From an uncultured beta proteobacterium (GTDB lineage Bacteria; Pseudomonadota; Gammaproteobacteria; Burkholderiales; Burkholderiaceae), in assembly GCA_903875135.1 (NCBI GenBank), contig CAIQUZ010000078.1, positions 1 to 43,249 of the forward strand: DNA of 43,249 bases, given 5' to 3'. The position numbers and the translations under genes are program-made. The stretch's first letter is position 1. The number at the start of each line of letters is the position of its first letter. The notes below the pieces were generated by a model. The model did no database searches. It had not been told where the DNA came from and saw only the letters and a list, made by a program, of their open reading frames with translations. Shown piece after piece: positions 24,386-33,890 of this stretch.

Positions 24386-26161
24386 ATGAATACTGTTAAA
24401 GATGCAATGGCTTTAGATTCTTCGAATCAAGCACACCACAACAATCTCCCTGAAATCATTGGTGCCGAAGTTTTAGTTCGCGCGTTAGCTGAAGAAGGCG
24501 TTGAGTTTGTTTGGGGTTATCCAGGTGGATCAGTTTTATATATTTACGACGAGATCCACAAACAAAATAAATTTGAACATATTTTAGTTCGGCATGAACA
24601 GGGTGCTGTCCATGCGGCAGACGGATACGCTCGTGCAACTGGTCAGGTTGGTGTAGCCTTAGTGACCTCGGGTCCTGGCGTCACCAATGCGGTAACTGGT
24701 ATAGCCACTGCTTACATGGATTCGATTCCAATGGTGGTGATTACTGGGAATGTGCCGTCCTATATGATTGGTGAAGATGCTTTTCAGGAGTGCGATACGG
24801 TTGGTATTACTCGCCCTATTGTTAAACACAACTTCTTGGTGAAGGATGTGAATGATTTAGCAATGACGATTAAGAAAGCCTTTCATATCGCTAGAACTGG
24901 TAGACCAGGTCCGGTGGTGATTGATATTCCCAAGGACATTTCTTTTCATAAGACATTTTACGATTACAGTAAAGACGTCGATATGCGTTCTTATAACCCT
25001 GTTCTAAAGGGGCATTCAGGGCAAATTCGTAAAGCGGTTAGTTTGTTACGCGAGGCTGAACGTCCATATATTTACACTGGTGGTGGCGTCATACTCGCCA
25101 ATGCTGCAGCCGAACTTAAGGAATTTGCAGAGTTATTGGGTTACCCAGTCACCAATACGCTGATGGGTTTAGGGGGATTTCCAGGAACTCACCCTAATTT
25201 CTTAGGAATGCCCGGAATGCATGGTACCTATGAAGCCAATATGACAATGCAACACTCTGATGTTGTGATTGCAATTGGTGCTCGGTTTGATGATCGCGTG
25301 ATTGGTAATCCTGAACACTTTATGAGCTTACCGCGTAAAGTGATTCATATTGATATTGACCCTTCTGTCATTTCAAAAAGAGTTCGTGCGGATGTTCCTA
25401 TTGTCGGCAATCTTAAAGAAGTTTTGACGGATATGATTGCGCAATTAAGAGCTGCGGGACCGTTGAAAAATAAATTATCGATTGATGCTTGGTGGAATCA
25501 AATCAATGAATGGCGTAAAACAGATTGCCTTAAGTATGATCGTGAGTCGCAAATTGTTAAACCTCAATATGTAATTGAGAAGCTTTCTGAGTTAACTCAT
25601 GGTGATGCGTTTATTTGTTCTGATGTTGGACAGCATCAAATGTGGGCAGCCCAGTTCTATAAGTTCAATAAGCCACGTCGCTGGATTAATTCTGGTGGGC
25701 TTGGCACGATGGGTGTTGGTTTACCTTATGCCATGGGGATTAAGAAAGCATTTCCTAATGAAACAGTCTGCACAGTGACCGGTGAAGGATCGATTCAGAT
25801 GTGTATTCAAGAGTTATCAACTTGTTTGCAATATGACACGCCAATTAAAATCATTTCATTAAATAATCGTTACTTAGGAATGGTTCGCCAATGGCAAGAG
25901 CTGAGCTACAGTAAGCGTTATTCGCATTCCTATATGGACTCTTTACCTGACTTTGTTAAATTAGCGGAAGCCTATGGGCACGTTGGTATGAAGATTGAGA
26001 AAAAGTCAGATGTTGAGGGGGCGCTTCGTGAAGCTTTAGCATTAAAAAACCGTACTGTTTTTATGGACTTCCAAACTGACCCGTCTGAAAATGTCTGGCC
26101 GATGGTTCAAGCGGGCAAAGGGATTACCGAAATGATTTTAGGTTCGGAGAATGCGGAATGA
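24386..26161 (+). CDS. ilvI: Acetolactate synthase, large (catalytic) subunit
   Basis: Thiamine-diphosphate enzyme that makes 2-acetolactate and 2-aceto-2-hydroxybutyrate, the first common step of branched-chain amino-acid synthesis. At 591 aa from the ATG at 24386 it has the N-terminal TPP-binding domain with the catalytic Glu in VRHEQGAVHAADGYA, a central domain (YTGGGVILANAAAELKEFAE), and a C-terminal PP domain with GEGSIQMCIQELSTC and NNRYLGMVRQWQ (the GDGS..NN cofactor motif, here beginning GEGS). AAGGA lies 11 bases before the chosen ATG; an upstream TTG at 24284 in frame would add 34 atypical residues and is rejected. It overlaps ilvH by ATGA. The name ilvB is used for the same family. 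Confidence 0.96.
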   Translation: MNTVKDAMALDSSNQAHHNNLPEIIGAEVLVRALAEEGVEFVWGYPGGSVLYIYDEIHKQNKFEHILVRHEQGAVHAADGYARATGQVGVALVTSGPGVTNAVTGIATAYMDSIPMVVITGNVPSYMIGEDAFQECDTVGITRPIVKHNFLVKDVNDLAMTIKKAFHIARTGRPGPVVIDIPKDISFHKTFYDYSKDVDMRSYNPVLKGHSGQIRKAVSLLREAERPYIYTGGGVILANAAAELKEFAELLGYPVTNTLMGLGGFPGTHPNFLGMPGMHGTYEANMTMQHSDVVIAIGARFDDRVIGNPEHFMSLPRKVIHIDIDPSVISKRVRADVPIVGNLKEVLTDMIAQLRAAGPLKNKLSIDAWWNQINEWRKTDCLKYDRESQIVKPQYVIEKLSELTHGDAFICSDVGQHQMWAAQFYKFNKPRRWINSGGLGTMGVGLPYAMGIKKAFPNETVCTVTGEGSIQMCIQELSTCLQYDTPIKIISLNNRYLGMVRQWQELSYSKRYSHSYMDSLPDFVKLAEAYGHVGMKIEKKSDVEGALREALALKNRTVFMDFQTDPSENVWPMVQAGKGITEMILGSENAE

Positions 26162-26649
26162 GGCACATTATTTCTGTGCTCCTAGAGAATGAGCCTGGGG
26201 CTTTATCAAGGGTTGTGGGGCTGTTTTCTGCAAGAGGCTATAACATTGAAAGCTTGACTGTGGCACCTACTGAGGATGCGTCACTCTCCCGAATGACTAT
26301 CGTGACGGCTGGTTCAGATGAAGTGATTGAGCAAATTACGAAACATTTAAATCGCTTAGTTGAAGTCGTCAAAGTGTACGACCTGAGTGACGGCGCTCAC
26401 ACAGAGCGTGAGCTCATGTTGATCAAAGTCCGAGCTGTTGGTAAAGAGCGTGAAGAAATGAAACGGACTACGGACATTTTCCGAGGTCGTGTCATTGATG
26501 TCACTGACAAGAGTTACACCATCGAGTTAACAGGTGATACGGCTAAGCTTGATGCTTTTATTGAAGCCATTGATAAGACCTCTATTTTAGAGACGGTCCG
26601 AACAGGAGCTTCTGGCATTGGTCGTGGTGAAAGAATTTTACGAGTATAA
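26158..26649 (+). CDS. ilvH: Acetolactate synthase, small (regulatory) subunit
   Basis: Regulatory subunit that confers valine feedback inhibition and boosts activity of the large subunit. At 163 aa it has the IlvH-type length. The N-terminal ACT domain (HIISVLLENEPGALSRVVGL, then FSARGYNIESLTVAPT) binds valine; the C-terminal domain (ELMLIKVRAVGKEREEM ... RGRVIDVTDKSYTIELTG) is also complete. The ATG overlaps the ilvI stop (ATGA), giving translational coupling that keeps subunits in balance. ilvN is an equivalent name in many annotations. Confidence 0.95.
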   Translation: MRHIISVLLENEPGALSRVVGLFSARGYNIESLTVAPTEDASLSRMTIVTAGSDEVIEQITKHLNRLVEVVKVYDLSDGAHTERELMLIKVRAVGKEREEMKRTTDIFRGRVIDVTDKSYTIELTGDTAKLDAFIEAIDKTSILETVRTGASGIGRGERILRV

Positions 26650-26678
26650 AACTGGTAAAGAGCAGTTGTTGTTCATGA

Positions 26679-27722
<1,044 letters not shown>

Positions 27723-27738
27723 GTTGATTAAAAGCTGA

Positions 27739-28392
27739 ATGTCCGTATATAACCACCCCATTATTGCTCGTGAAGGATGGCCTTATCTGTTGGCAGTTGG
27801 ATTGTTGGCGATCATTTTCACAAAGTTGTTTGGGGTGATTTACACGCTACCGTTGTGGATCATTTTCGTTTTCGTCTTGCAATTTTTTCGGGATCCACCT
27901 AGGTTAGTCCCAGTAGCGCCGAATGCAGTTTTAGCTCCAGCCGATGGAAGGGTCATTGTTGTTGAAAAGATGTACGATCCTTATGCTCAGCGTGATGCGT
28001 TAAAGATCAGCATCTTTATGAACGTGTTTAACGTTCATTCTAATCGCATCGCAGTAAATGGCCGTATAAAATCAATCGAGTACTTTCCAGGTAAGTTTTT
28101 CAACGCAGATTTTGATAAAGCCTCTCTAGAAAACGAGAGGAACGCTATGGTTATTGATGCTAGCGGGAATGATATTACTTTAGTACAAGTCGCAGGTTTA
28201 ATTGCACGAAGAATACTTTGCTATGTTCGCGTTGGTGATCTGGTCAAAAAAGGTGAGCGTTATGGATTTATTCGTTTTGGATCGCGAGTCGACGTGTATT
28301 TACCTCTTCACGCCGAGCCCCTAGTCAGCGTAGGCGATAAGGTTCGAGCCACTAGCACGCTGCTAGCTGTCATCAGTCATTTAGATTCATGA
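27739..28392 (+). CDS. psd: Phosphatidylserine decarboxylase proenzyme
   Basis: Membrane-associated pyruvoyl enzyme that makes phosphatidylethanolamine, 217 aa. This is the short Psd form. One N-terminal hydrophobic region ([20 protein letters not shown]) precedes the catalytic part with FFRDPPR and LAPADGRV, then [11 protein letters not shown]. Self-cleavage is expected between G181 and S182 in [12 protein letters not shown]; the Ser becomes the pyruvoyl group of the alpha chain of about 36 residues. It starts 16 bases after ilvC and its stop overlaps the pssA start (ATGA), so the two enzymes of phosphatidylethanolamine synthesis are coupled. Confidence 0.94.
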   Translation: MSVYNHPIIAREGWPYLLAVGLLAIIFTKLFGVIYTLPLWIIFVFVLQFFRDPPRLVPVAPNAVLAPADGRVIVVEKMYDPYAQRDALKISIFMNVFNVHSNRIAVNGRIKSIEYFPGKFFNADFDKASLENERNAMVIDASGNDITLVQVAGLIARRILCYVRVGDLVKKGERYGFIRFGSRVDVYLPLHAEPLVSVGDKVRATSTLLAVISHLDS

Positions 28393-29252
28393 AATACAAA
28401 TTGCGGTCACCACGACCAAAAATATTTAGCCGTAACAAGCTAAAAAGACGCATACGAATCCAAGATATGAATGAATACGATGCAGGTAGTGATGATTTTT
28501 ATATTCGCCCTCGTAATAAAGCCATTTATCTATTGCCTAATGCATTCACAACGGGGGCTTTGTTTTTTGGCTTCTTTGCGATTGTTCAGGCGATGAATCA
28601 GCGTTGGGAAATTGCCTCTATAGCGATATTTTGTTCGCTTATATTAGATGGGATGGATGGGCGTATTGCCAGGATGACCAATACACAAAGTGCCTTTGGC
28701 GAGCAATATGATTCACTTGCTGACATGGTTTCTTTTGGTGTCGCTCCAGCACTAGTTGCTTATGAGTGGGCTTTAAAAGGTTTAGGAAAGTGGGGGTGGG
28801 TTGCCGCTTTTATATATTGCGCTGGAGCCGCTTTACGTTTAGCAAGATTTAACATTTCTACGGGGACTGTGGATAAGCGCTTTTTTCAGGGACTCCCAAG
28901 TCCAGCGGCGGCATCGATTGTCGCTGGGTTTGTTTGGTTGGCGGAAGATAATCATTTACCAGTCAATGATGCCGCGATTCCTTGGACGATGTTTTTTCTG
29001 ACGACTTACGCGGGTATTACGATGGTGTCAAATGCTAAGTTTTATAGCGGAAAGGCGCTTGGTATTCGTTACCATGTTCCGTTTGGCGTGATGGTCTTAT
29101 TGATCTTAATTTTCGTTTTGGTATCAACCTACCCACCCTTAACCATTTTTGCTTTTTTCCTGGTTTACGCTTTATCCGGTTATGCACTTGGGGTGTGGGA
29201 GTATATTCAAGGCTACTTAAAGCTGAAAACGGCGCCCACACCAGAAAAGTGA
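28389..29252 (+). CDS. pssA: CDP-diacylglycerol-serine O-phosphatidyltransferase
   Basis: Inner-membrane enzyme that joins CDP-diacylglycerol and serine to make phosphatidylserine, the substrate of Psd. At 287 aa it carries the CDP-alcohol phosphotransferase motif DG-x2-AR-x8-G-x3-D-x3-D as [20 protein letters not shown] followed by LAD. About six to eight hydrophobic helices follow the pattern of the PssA integral-membrane type. The first 26 residues are strongly basic ([20 protein letters not shown]), preceding [22 protein letters not shown]; an ATG at 28467 is an alternative start that would drop this basic tail. Its final codons overlap the -35 of the leuA promoter. Confidence 0.93.
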   Translation: MKYKLRSPRPKIFSRNKLKRRIRIQDMNEYDAGSDDFYIRPRNKAIYLLPNAFTTGALFFGFFAIVQAMNQRWEIASIAIFCSLILDGMDGRIARMTNTQSAFGEQYDSLADMVSFGVAPALVAYEWALKGLGKWGWVAAFIYCAGAALRLARFNISTGTVDKRFFQGLPSPAAASIVAGFVWLAEDNHLPVNDAAIPWTMFFLTTYAGITMVSNAKFYSGKALGIRYHVPFGVMVLLILIFVLVSTYPPLTIFAFFLVYALSGYALGVWEYIQGYLKLKTAPTPEK

Positions 29253-29277
29253 CACAAACTTCATTTCGGTGTATAGT
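29249..29277 (+). promoter_or_regulatory. leuA leader promoter
   Basis: GTGACA (29249-29254, 5 of 6 to TTGACA) and TATAGT (29272-29277, 5 of 6 to TATAAT) with an ideal 17-base spacer. The -35 covers the pssA stop codon. Transcription would be expected to start about seven bases after the -10, at or next to 29284, which is the A of the leader peptide's ATG. Confidence 0.7.
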
Positions 29278-29283
29278 TATTTC

Positions 29284-29370
29284 ATGAATTTCAAATTTCA
29301 AACTTTATTATTGCTAAACCTTCTTGGACTTGATCTAGAGATCGGGGCCGGTTTGCGAGCACATCAATAA
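29284..29370 (+). CDS. leuL: leuA leader peptide (leucine attenuation sensor)
   Basis: Short frame of 28 codons, ATG to TAA, too small for ordinary gene calls. Residues 7-18 read TLLLLNLLGLDL: eight leucines in twelve, using TTA, TTG, CTA, CTT codons in a row. A leucine run in a short reading frame just before a terminator hairpin and leuA is the classical design for ribosome-mediated attenuation: when leucyl-tRNA is scarce the ribosome stalls on the Leu codons and the terminator does not form. No Shine-Dalgarno precedes the ATG (TTCGGTGTATAGTTATTTC), and the predicted transcription start falls on the ATG, so it may be translated as a leaderless message. Assignment rests on composition and position; the name leuL is by function. 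Confidence 0.8.
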   Translation: MNFKFQTLLLLNLLGLDLEIGAGLRAHQ

Positions 29371-29395
29371 TAAAGATTGAAACTCACAAAATCAG

Positions 29396-29420
29396 CCCCA
29401 GCAAATTTGCTGGGGTTTTT
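29396..29420 (+). terminator. leuA attenuator hairpin
   Basis: Perfect palindrome CCCCAGCAAA / TTTGCTGGGG (29396-29415) followed by TTTTT, 33 bases before the leuA start. It is a strong intrinsic terminator within the leader. GGGGC at 29344-29348, inside the last part of the leader-peptide frame, can pair with GCCCC at 29395-29399 and would disrupt the hairpin, a candidate antiterminator freed when the ribosome stalls at the Leu codons upstream. Confidence 0.85.
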
Positions 29421-29452
29421 GCTTTATAGAGTCAGCTTTTAGGAGAATGATG

Positions 29453-31012
29453 ATGAATCAAGTAAGTGAAGACAAAGTAATCATTTTTGATACTACGTTG
29501 AGAGATGGTGAGCAATCACCTGGCGCCTCAATGACGAAAGAAGAGAAGGTTAGAATTGCTCGTCAATTAGAACGGTTGAAAGTCGATGTGATTGAAGCTG
29601 GTTTTGCAGCAAGTTCTCCAGGAGACTTCGAGGCCATTAAGGCAGTTGCAGCAGCGATTAAAGACTCAACTGTTTGTTCCTTGGCCAGAGCTAATGATAA
29701 GGATATCGCTAAGGCAGCAGAGGCGGTCAAGGGTGCGAATTCAAAGAGGATTCATATCTTTCTCGCCACGAGTGCTTTACACATGGAAATGAAATTACGA
29801 ATGACTCCTGATCAAGTTTTTGAGCAGGCGGTGCAATCGATTCGTTATGCCAGAAACTTTACTGACGATATTGAATTTTCACCAGAGGATGGTTACCGCT
29901 CAGACCCACAGTTTTTGTATAGAATTTTAGAGGCGGTGATTAAAGAGGGCGCCACAACGATTAATGTACCTGACACGGTGGGTTATGCGATTCCAGAATT
30001 GTATGGTGAATTTATTCTTGATTTAAGAAATAAGATTCCGAACTCTGACAAAGCGATCTGGTCGGTTCATTGCCATAATGATTTAGGTTTAGCGGTGGCT
30101 AATTCTCTTGCGGGCGTGCGTATTGGTGGGGCAAGACAAATTGAATGCACTATTAACGGTCTTGGTGAGCGAGCAGGAAACACATCACTAGAAGAAATCG
30201 TCATGGCGATTAAAACACGGAAGGATTATTTTAATTTATCCGTTGGCATCGATACTACTCAGATTGTTTCTAGTTCCAAGATGGTTTCTCAAATCACTGG
30301 ATTTTTAGTACAACCCAATAAAGCAGTTGTAGGAGCAAATGCTTTTGCGCATGCATCCGGCATTCATCAAGATGGGGTTTTAAAAGCAAGAAATACCTAT
30401 GAAATCATGCGTGCAGAAGACGTAGGTTGGAGTGCAAATAAGATTGTCTTAGGCAAGCTGTCTGGAAGGAATGCCTTTAAACAACGTCTACAGGAGCTAG
30501 GCGTCACCTTAGATTCAGAGGCTGAAGTGAATGAAGCATTTGGCCGATTTAAAGCTTTAGCTGATCAAAAAAGTGACATTTTTGACGAGGATATTTTATC
30601 GATTGTCTCCAATGCAGAAGTGAAGGATCAGGCTGATCATTACCGTTTTATTTCTTTAGCGCAACATTCAGAAACGGGTGAAAAACCACAGTCAAAGATT
30701 GTTTTACATGTTGGGGGCCAAGAAAAAGAGACTTCGGCACATGGTAACGGCCCCGTTGATGCGACTTTAAATGCCATTGAAATGCAGGCAAAAAGTGGTG
30801 CAGAGTTATTGTTATATTCAGTGAACGCAATAACGACTGGAACACAATCGCAGGGAGAGGTTACTGTTCGGTTGGCTAAAGGTGGTCGAGTTGTTAATGG
30901 CGTTGGGACTGATCCAGATATTATTGCGGCCTCTGCAAAAGCCTATTTAGCCGCTTTAAATCGACTACACGACCCTTCTCAAGAGAAATTAAACGCTCAA
31001 ATGGCTCAATAA
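29453..31012 (+). CDS. leuA: 2-Isopropylmalate synthase
   Basis: Condenses acetyl-CoA with 2-oxoisovalerate, the first committed step of leucine synthesis. It is 519 aa. The N-terminal TIM-barrel has the HMG-CoA-lyase-like motif [16 protein letters not shown], metal-binding [16 protein letters not shown], and [18 protein letters not shown]. The C-terminal regulatory LeuA dimer domain (about 390-505, with [20 protein letters not shown]) carries leucine feedback. Three ATG codons run in tandem at 29447, 29450 and 29453; AGGAG ends at 29445, so the third gives the best spacing (7 bases) and is chosen. Expression is probably set by the attenuator in front, using the product of the pathway as signal. 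Confidence 0.96.
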   Translation: MNQVSEDKVIIFDTTLRDGEQSPGASMTKEEKVRIARQLERLKVDVIEAGFAASSPGDFEAIKAVAAAIKDSTVCSLARANDKDIAKAAEAVKGANSKRIHIFLATSALHMEMKLRMTPDQVFEQAVQSIRYARNFTDDIEFSPEDGYRSDPQFLYRILEAVIKEGATTINVPDTVGYAIPELYGEFILDLRNKIPNSDKAIWSVHCHNDLGLAVANSLAGVRIGGARQIECTINGLGERAGNTSLEEIVMAIKTRKDYFNLSVGIDTTQIVSSSKMVSQITGFLVQPNKAVVGANAFAHASGIHQDGVLKARNTYEIMRAEDVGWSANKIVLGKLSGRNAFKQRLQELGVTLDSEAEVNEAFGRFKALADQKSDIFDEDILSIVSNAEVKDQADHYRFISLAQHSETGEKPQSKIVLHVGGQEKETSAHGNGPVDATLNAIEMQAKSGAELLLYSVNAITTGTQSQGEVTVRLAKGGRVVNGVGTDPDIIAASAKAYLAALNRLHDPSQEKLNAQMAQ

Positions 31013-31022
31013 AGGGTTTGAA

Positions 31023-31043
31023 AGAGGAAATCTTCTGTTTTTT
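31023..31043 (+). terminator. Possible weak terminator after leuA
   Basis: Small stem AGAGG / CTTCT (one G-U pair) with loop AAAT, one base, then six T. The stem is only five pairs, so termination would be partial. The T-run overlaps the palindrome at the rpsO promoter. Confidence 0.4.
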
Positions 31044-31061
31044 GTATAAATTTGATACAAT
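31042..31061 (+). promoter_or_regulatory. rpsO promoter region with palindrome
   Basis: Inverted repeat TTGTAT-AAATTTG-ATACAA, whose right arm is part of a -10-like TACAAT (31056-31061). No strong -35 is seen at the standard distance. Transcription starting near 31068 would give an rpsO leader of about 90 bases. Confidence 0.4.
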
Positions 31062-31105
31062 AGAAGGCTATCTAGTTGAAAAATTGATAGAAATTTGATG
31101 AATCA

Positions 31106-31140
31106 CGACACCAACGAGGTGGTTTTCACTTCGGTGTTCG
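31106..31140 (+). ncRNA. Structured rpsO 5' leader, candidate S15 binding site
   Basis: A compact hairpin ends 6 bases before the AAGGAG of rpsO. The outer stem pairs CGACACC (31106-31112) with GGTGTTCG (31133-31140), one T bulged. The inner stem pairs GAGGTG (31116-31121) with CACTTC (31127-31132) around a five-base loop, and includes a G-U pair stacked on a G-C pair, the type of element S15 recognises in rRNA and in its own leaders. Another short stem, CTATC/GATAG, lies upstream (31068-31090). Autoregulation by S15 is inferred. Confidence 0.5.
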
Positions 31141-31159
31141 CATGTAAGGAGTAATAAAA

Positions 31160-31429
31160 ATGGCAGTTAATACAGAAGCAAAAGCAGGAATTGTGAAAGA
31201 GCACGCCCGTGCAGAAAATGACACGGGTAGTCCTGAGGTTCAAGTCGCGCTATTAACAGCGCGTATTAATGATTTAACACCTCACTTTAAAGCTAATCTT
31301 AAAGATCACCATAGCCGTCGTGGCTTGTTGAAAATGGTATCTCGTCGTCGCCGTTTGTTAGATTATCTAAAAGGTAAAGATGTTGATCGTTACAAGATGT
31401 TGATTGAAAAATTAGGTTTACGTAAGTAA
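31160..31429 (+). CDS. rpsO: 30S ribosomal protein S15
   Basis: Primary 16S rRNA-binding protein of the small subunit, 89 aa, the exact family length. The segments [36 protein letters not shown] and [15 protein letters not shown] are the standard S15 helices with the residues that contact the three-way junction and the GU/GC motif of 16S rRNA. AAGGAG precedes the ATG by 8 bases. It is followed by a terminator-like hairpin and pnp, the usual rpsO-pnp order. Confidence 0.98.
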   Translation: MAVNTEAKAGIVKEHARAENDTGSPEVQVALLTARINDLTPHFKANLKDHHSRRGLLKMVSRRRRLLDYLKGKDVDRYKMLIEKLGLRK

Positions 31430-31435
31430 ACACAG

Positions 31436-31468
31436 ATGCCCGCTTTCATATGCGGGCATTATTGTTTT
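31436..31468 (+). terminator. Terminator-like hairpin between rpsO and pnp
   Basis: Eight-pair GC-rich stem ATGCCCGC (31436-31443) / GCGGGCAT (31452-31459) with loop TTTCATAT, followed by TATTGTTTTA. The interrupted T-run suggests partial termination with read-through into pnp. Confidence 0.65.
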
Positions 31469-31512
31469 ACCTGTAGTGATAGAGCTTTGGTTGTTGAAGA
31501 AATAAATGGGTA

Positions 31513-31573
31513 TGTGTCATTCCAACGGTGTTTTAGGTAGGGAATTTTTGCAAAATACCTCTGGAATGGCATG
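31513..31573 (+). ncRNA. Long nested hairpin in the pnp leader
   Basis: The outer stem TGTCATTCCA (31515-31524) pairs with TGGAATGGCA (31562-31571) over ten positions with one G-U pair. Inside, AGGT (31535-31538) pairs with ACCT (31557-31560), and ATTTT (31544-31548) pairs with AAAAT (31552-31556) around TGC. In E. coli, pnp is autoregulated through an RNase III-cut leader hairpin; this structure lies in the same place and is a candidate equivalent. No sequence homology is claimed. Confidence 0.55.
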
Positions 31574-31644
31574 CCTTTTCTTGTCAATTTTCTCCATCAA
31601 TCTTATCTCTAGGTTTTCCTTCGGATTAAATTACCGTCGGTTAG

Positions 31645-31667
31645 AGGCGCAATGGTTTTTTGCGTCT
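31645..31667 (+). ncRNA. Second hairpin just before the pnp start
   Basis: AGGCGCAA (31645-31652) pairs with TTGCGTCT (31660-31667) with one G-U pair and a seven-base loop, ending 14 bases before the GGAGAG of pnp (31682-31687). Together with the larger hairpin it makes the 263-base rpsO-pnp gap a structured leader. It is not followed by a T-run, so it is not a terminator. Confidence 0.45.
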
Positions 31668-31692
31668 ATCGTTCATGAATTGGAGAGAAAAT

Positions 31693-33876
31693 ATGAGTAT
31701 GTTTAATAAAGTGACAAAAACGTTTCAATGGGGTAAGCACACGGTTCGCATGGAGACTGGTGAGATTGCTAGACAATCCGGCGGCGCAGTGATGGTGGAT
31801 GTTGATGACACGGTCATTTTGGCAACGGTGGTTGCTGCAAAAAACGCCAAGCCTGGCCAAGATTTTTTCCCATTAACTGTCGATTACGTAGAAAAAACGT
31901 ATGCGGCAGGTAAGATTCCCGGCGGTTTTTTCCGTCGTGAAGGTCGCCCATCTGAAGGTGAAACATTAACTTCACGATTGATTGATCGTCCGATTCGACC
32001 TTTATTCCCAGAAGATTTTTACAATGAAGTTCAAATCGTTATCCATGTCATGTCGATTAATCCCGAAGTGCCTGCAGATATTCCAGCCTTAATCGGCGCA
32101 TCAGCAGCTTTAGCAATTTCAGGGATTCCATTTCATGGCCCATTAGGCGCGGCTCGTGTTGGCTATAAAGATGGCGAGTATCTTTTAAACCCAACGCGAT
32201 CAGAGCAGTTAGAAAGTCAACTCGACTTAATTGTTGCTGGTACGCAAAACGCAGTTTTAATGGTTGAGTCAGAGGCTCATGAATTATCAGAAGAGATCAT
32301 GTTGGGTGGTGTTGTTTATGGACATGAGCAAGCAAGAATTGCGATTGCTGCGATTCAAGATTTGGTCAAAGATGCTGGCAAACCTGAATGGGATTGGCAG
32401 CCAGCTCCAAAGAATGAAGAATTGATTTCTAAAGTGACTGCTTTGGCTGAAGAAGGCTTACGTGCAGCTTATCAAATGCGTCAAAAGCAAGCTCGTTCAA
32501 CAGAGTTAAAGCAAGTGACTAAAAAAGTCCTTGAGCAATTAAAAGCGGAAGGTGATGTTGATGATGTAGCGGTCGGTAATATCTTATTTGGTTTAGAGTC
32601 AAAAATTGTTCGTAGTCAAGTATTGAGTGGTGAGCCACGGATTGATGGTCGCGACACAAGGACAGTTCGTCCCATTGAGATTCGTACTGGTGTTTTACCA
32701 CGTACACACGGTTCCGCGTTGTTTACCCGCGGTGAAACACAAGCTTTAGTAGTTGCCACTTTGGGAACTGCTAGAGATGAGCAGATCATCGATGCCTTAG
32801 AGGGTGAGTACCGCGACCGTTTTATGTTCCATTACAACATGCCGCCATTTGCCACTGGCGAAACAGGTCGTGTGGGAAGTCCGAAGCGTCGTGAGATTGG
32901 TCATGGACGTTTGGCTAAGCGTGCATTAATTCCGGTTTTGCCAAAGTCTGAAGACTTTGCTTATAGCATTCGTTTAGTGTCTGAAATAACAGAGTCCAAT
33001 GGATCTTCTTCCATGGCTTCAGTGTGCGGCGGTTGTTTAGCACTGATGGATGCGGGCGTGCCAATTAAGGCGCACGTTGCTGGGGTGGCAATGGGCTTGA
33101 TTTTAGATGGTAATCGTTTTGCTGTTTTGACGGACATCTTAGGCGATGAAGATCACTTGGGTGATATGGACTTTAAGGTCGCTGGAACTGCTAATGGTGT
33201 TACTGCTTTGCAAATGGATATTAAAGTGCAGGGGATTACCAAAGAAATTATGCAAGTGGCATTAGCTCAGGCTAAAGAGGGTCGTTTGCATATTCTTTCT
33301 AAGATGCAAGAGTCGATGTCAACAGTTCGTACAGAATTGTCTGAGCATGCGCCGCGGATGGTGACGATCAAGATTCATCCAGATAAGATTCGTGAAGTGA
33401 TTGGTAAGGGTGGTGCTACTATCCAAGCATTGACAAAAGAAACTGGCTGCAGTATTGATATTCAAGATGATGGAACTGTAACGATTGCCTCTACTAGCTC
33501 AGTTGGCATGGAAGAAGCTAAGCGTCAAATTGAAGGTATTACTGCTGAAGCCGAAGTTGGTAAGATTTATGAAGGCCCAGTAGTCAAGATTTTAGAGTTT
33601 GGCGCCTTAGTAAATATTCTTCCTGGTAAAGATGGTCTTTTACATATTTCTGAAATCGCGCATGAGCGCGTGAAAGAAGTGAAGGATTTCTTATCGGAAG
33701 GCCAAATTGTTAAAGTTAAATTATTGGCTGCAGATGAGCGGGGTCGTTTGAAGTTATCGATGAAAGCGATATCTCCTGAAGAGGGTGGTCCATTACCTCC
33801 AGTGGTTCAGCAAGCTCCAGTTGTTGCCGAGCAAGCCGCTCCATCAGTAGATGATCAGCCTTCTGCTGAGCAGTAA
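31693..33876 (+). CDS. pnp: Polynucleotide phosphorylase
   Basis: 3'-5' phosphorolytic exoribonuclease of the RNA degradosome, 727 aa. In order: first RNase PH domain (with [11 protein letters not shown]), alpha-helical PNPase domain, second RNase PH domain ([50 protein letters not shown]), KH domain with [17 protein letters not shown]1 domain with [20 protein letters not shown], and a Pro/Gln/Ala-rich tail. The frame is open to a TTG at 31660, but the ATG at 31693 with GGAGAG five bases upstream is the proper start. Control by cleavage of its structured leader is likely by analogy. Confidence 0.97.
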   Translation: MSMFNKVTKTFQWGKHTVRMETGEIARQSGGAVMVDVDDTVILATVVAAKNAKPGQDFFPLTVDYVEKTYAAGKIPGGFFRREGRPSEGETLTSRLIDRPIRPLFPEDFYNEVQIVIHVMSINPEVPADIPALIGASAALAISGIPFHGPLGAARVGYKDGEYLLNPTRSEQLESQLDLIVAGTQNAVLMVESEAHELSEEIMLGGVVYGHEQARIAIAAIQDLVKDAGKPEWDWQPAPKNEELISKVTALAEEGLRAAYQMRQKQARSTELKQVTKKVLEQLKAEGDVDDVAVGNILFGLESKIVRSQVLSGEPRIDGRDTRTVRPIEIRTGVLPRTHGSALFTRGETQALVVATLGTARDEQIIDALEGEYRDRFMFHYNMPPFATGETGRVGSPKRREIGHGRLAKRALIPVLPKSEDFAYSIRLVSEITESNGSSSMASVCGGCLALMDAGVPIKAHVAGVAMGLILDGNRFAVLTDILGDEDHLGDMDFKVAGTANGVTALQMDIKVQGITKEIMQVALAQAKEGRLHILSKMQESMSTVRTELSEHAPRMVTIKIHPDKIREVIGKGGATIQALTKETGCSIDIQDDGTVTIASTSSVGMEEAKRQIEGITAEAEVGKIYEGPVVKILEFGALVNILPGKDGLLHISEIAHERVKEVKDFLSEGQIVKVKLLAADERGRLKLSMKAISPEEGGPLPPVVQQAPVVAEQAAPSVDDQPSAEQ

Positions 33877-33890
33877 TCGTTCATTTGGGT

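Noticed and set aside
31506..31706. 66-codon open frame in the rpsO-pnp gap
   Set aside because: It spans the pnp leader hairpins and runs past the true pnp start; no ribosome site, no family resemblance. Better explained as structured leader.
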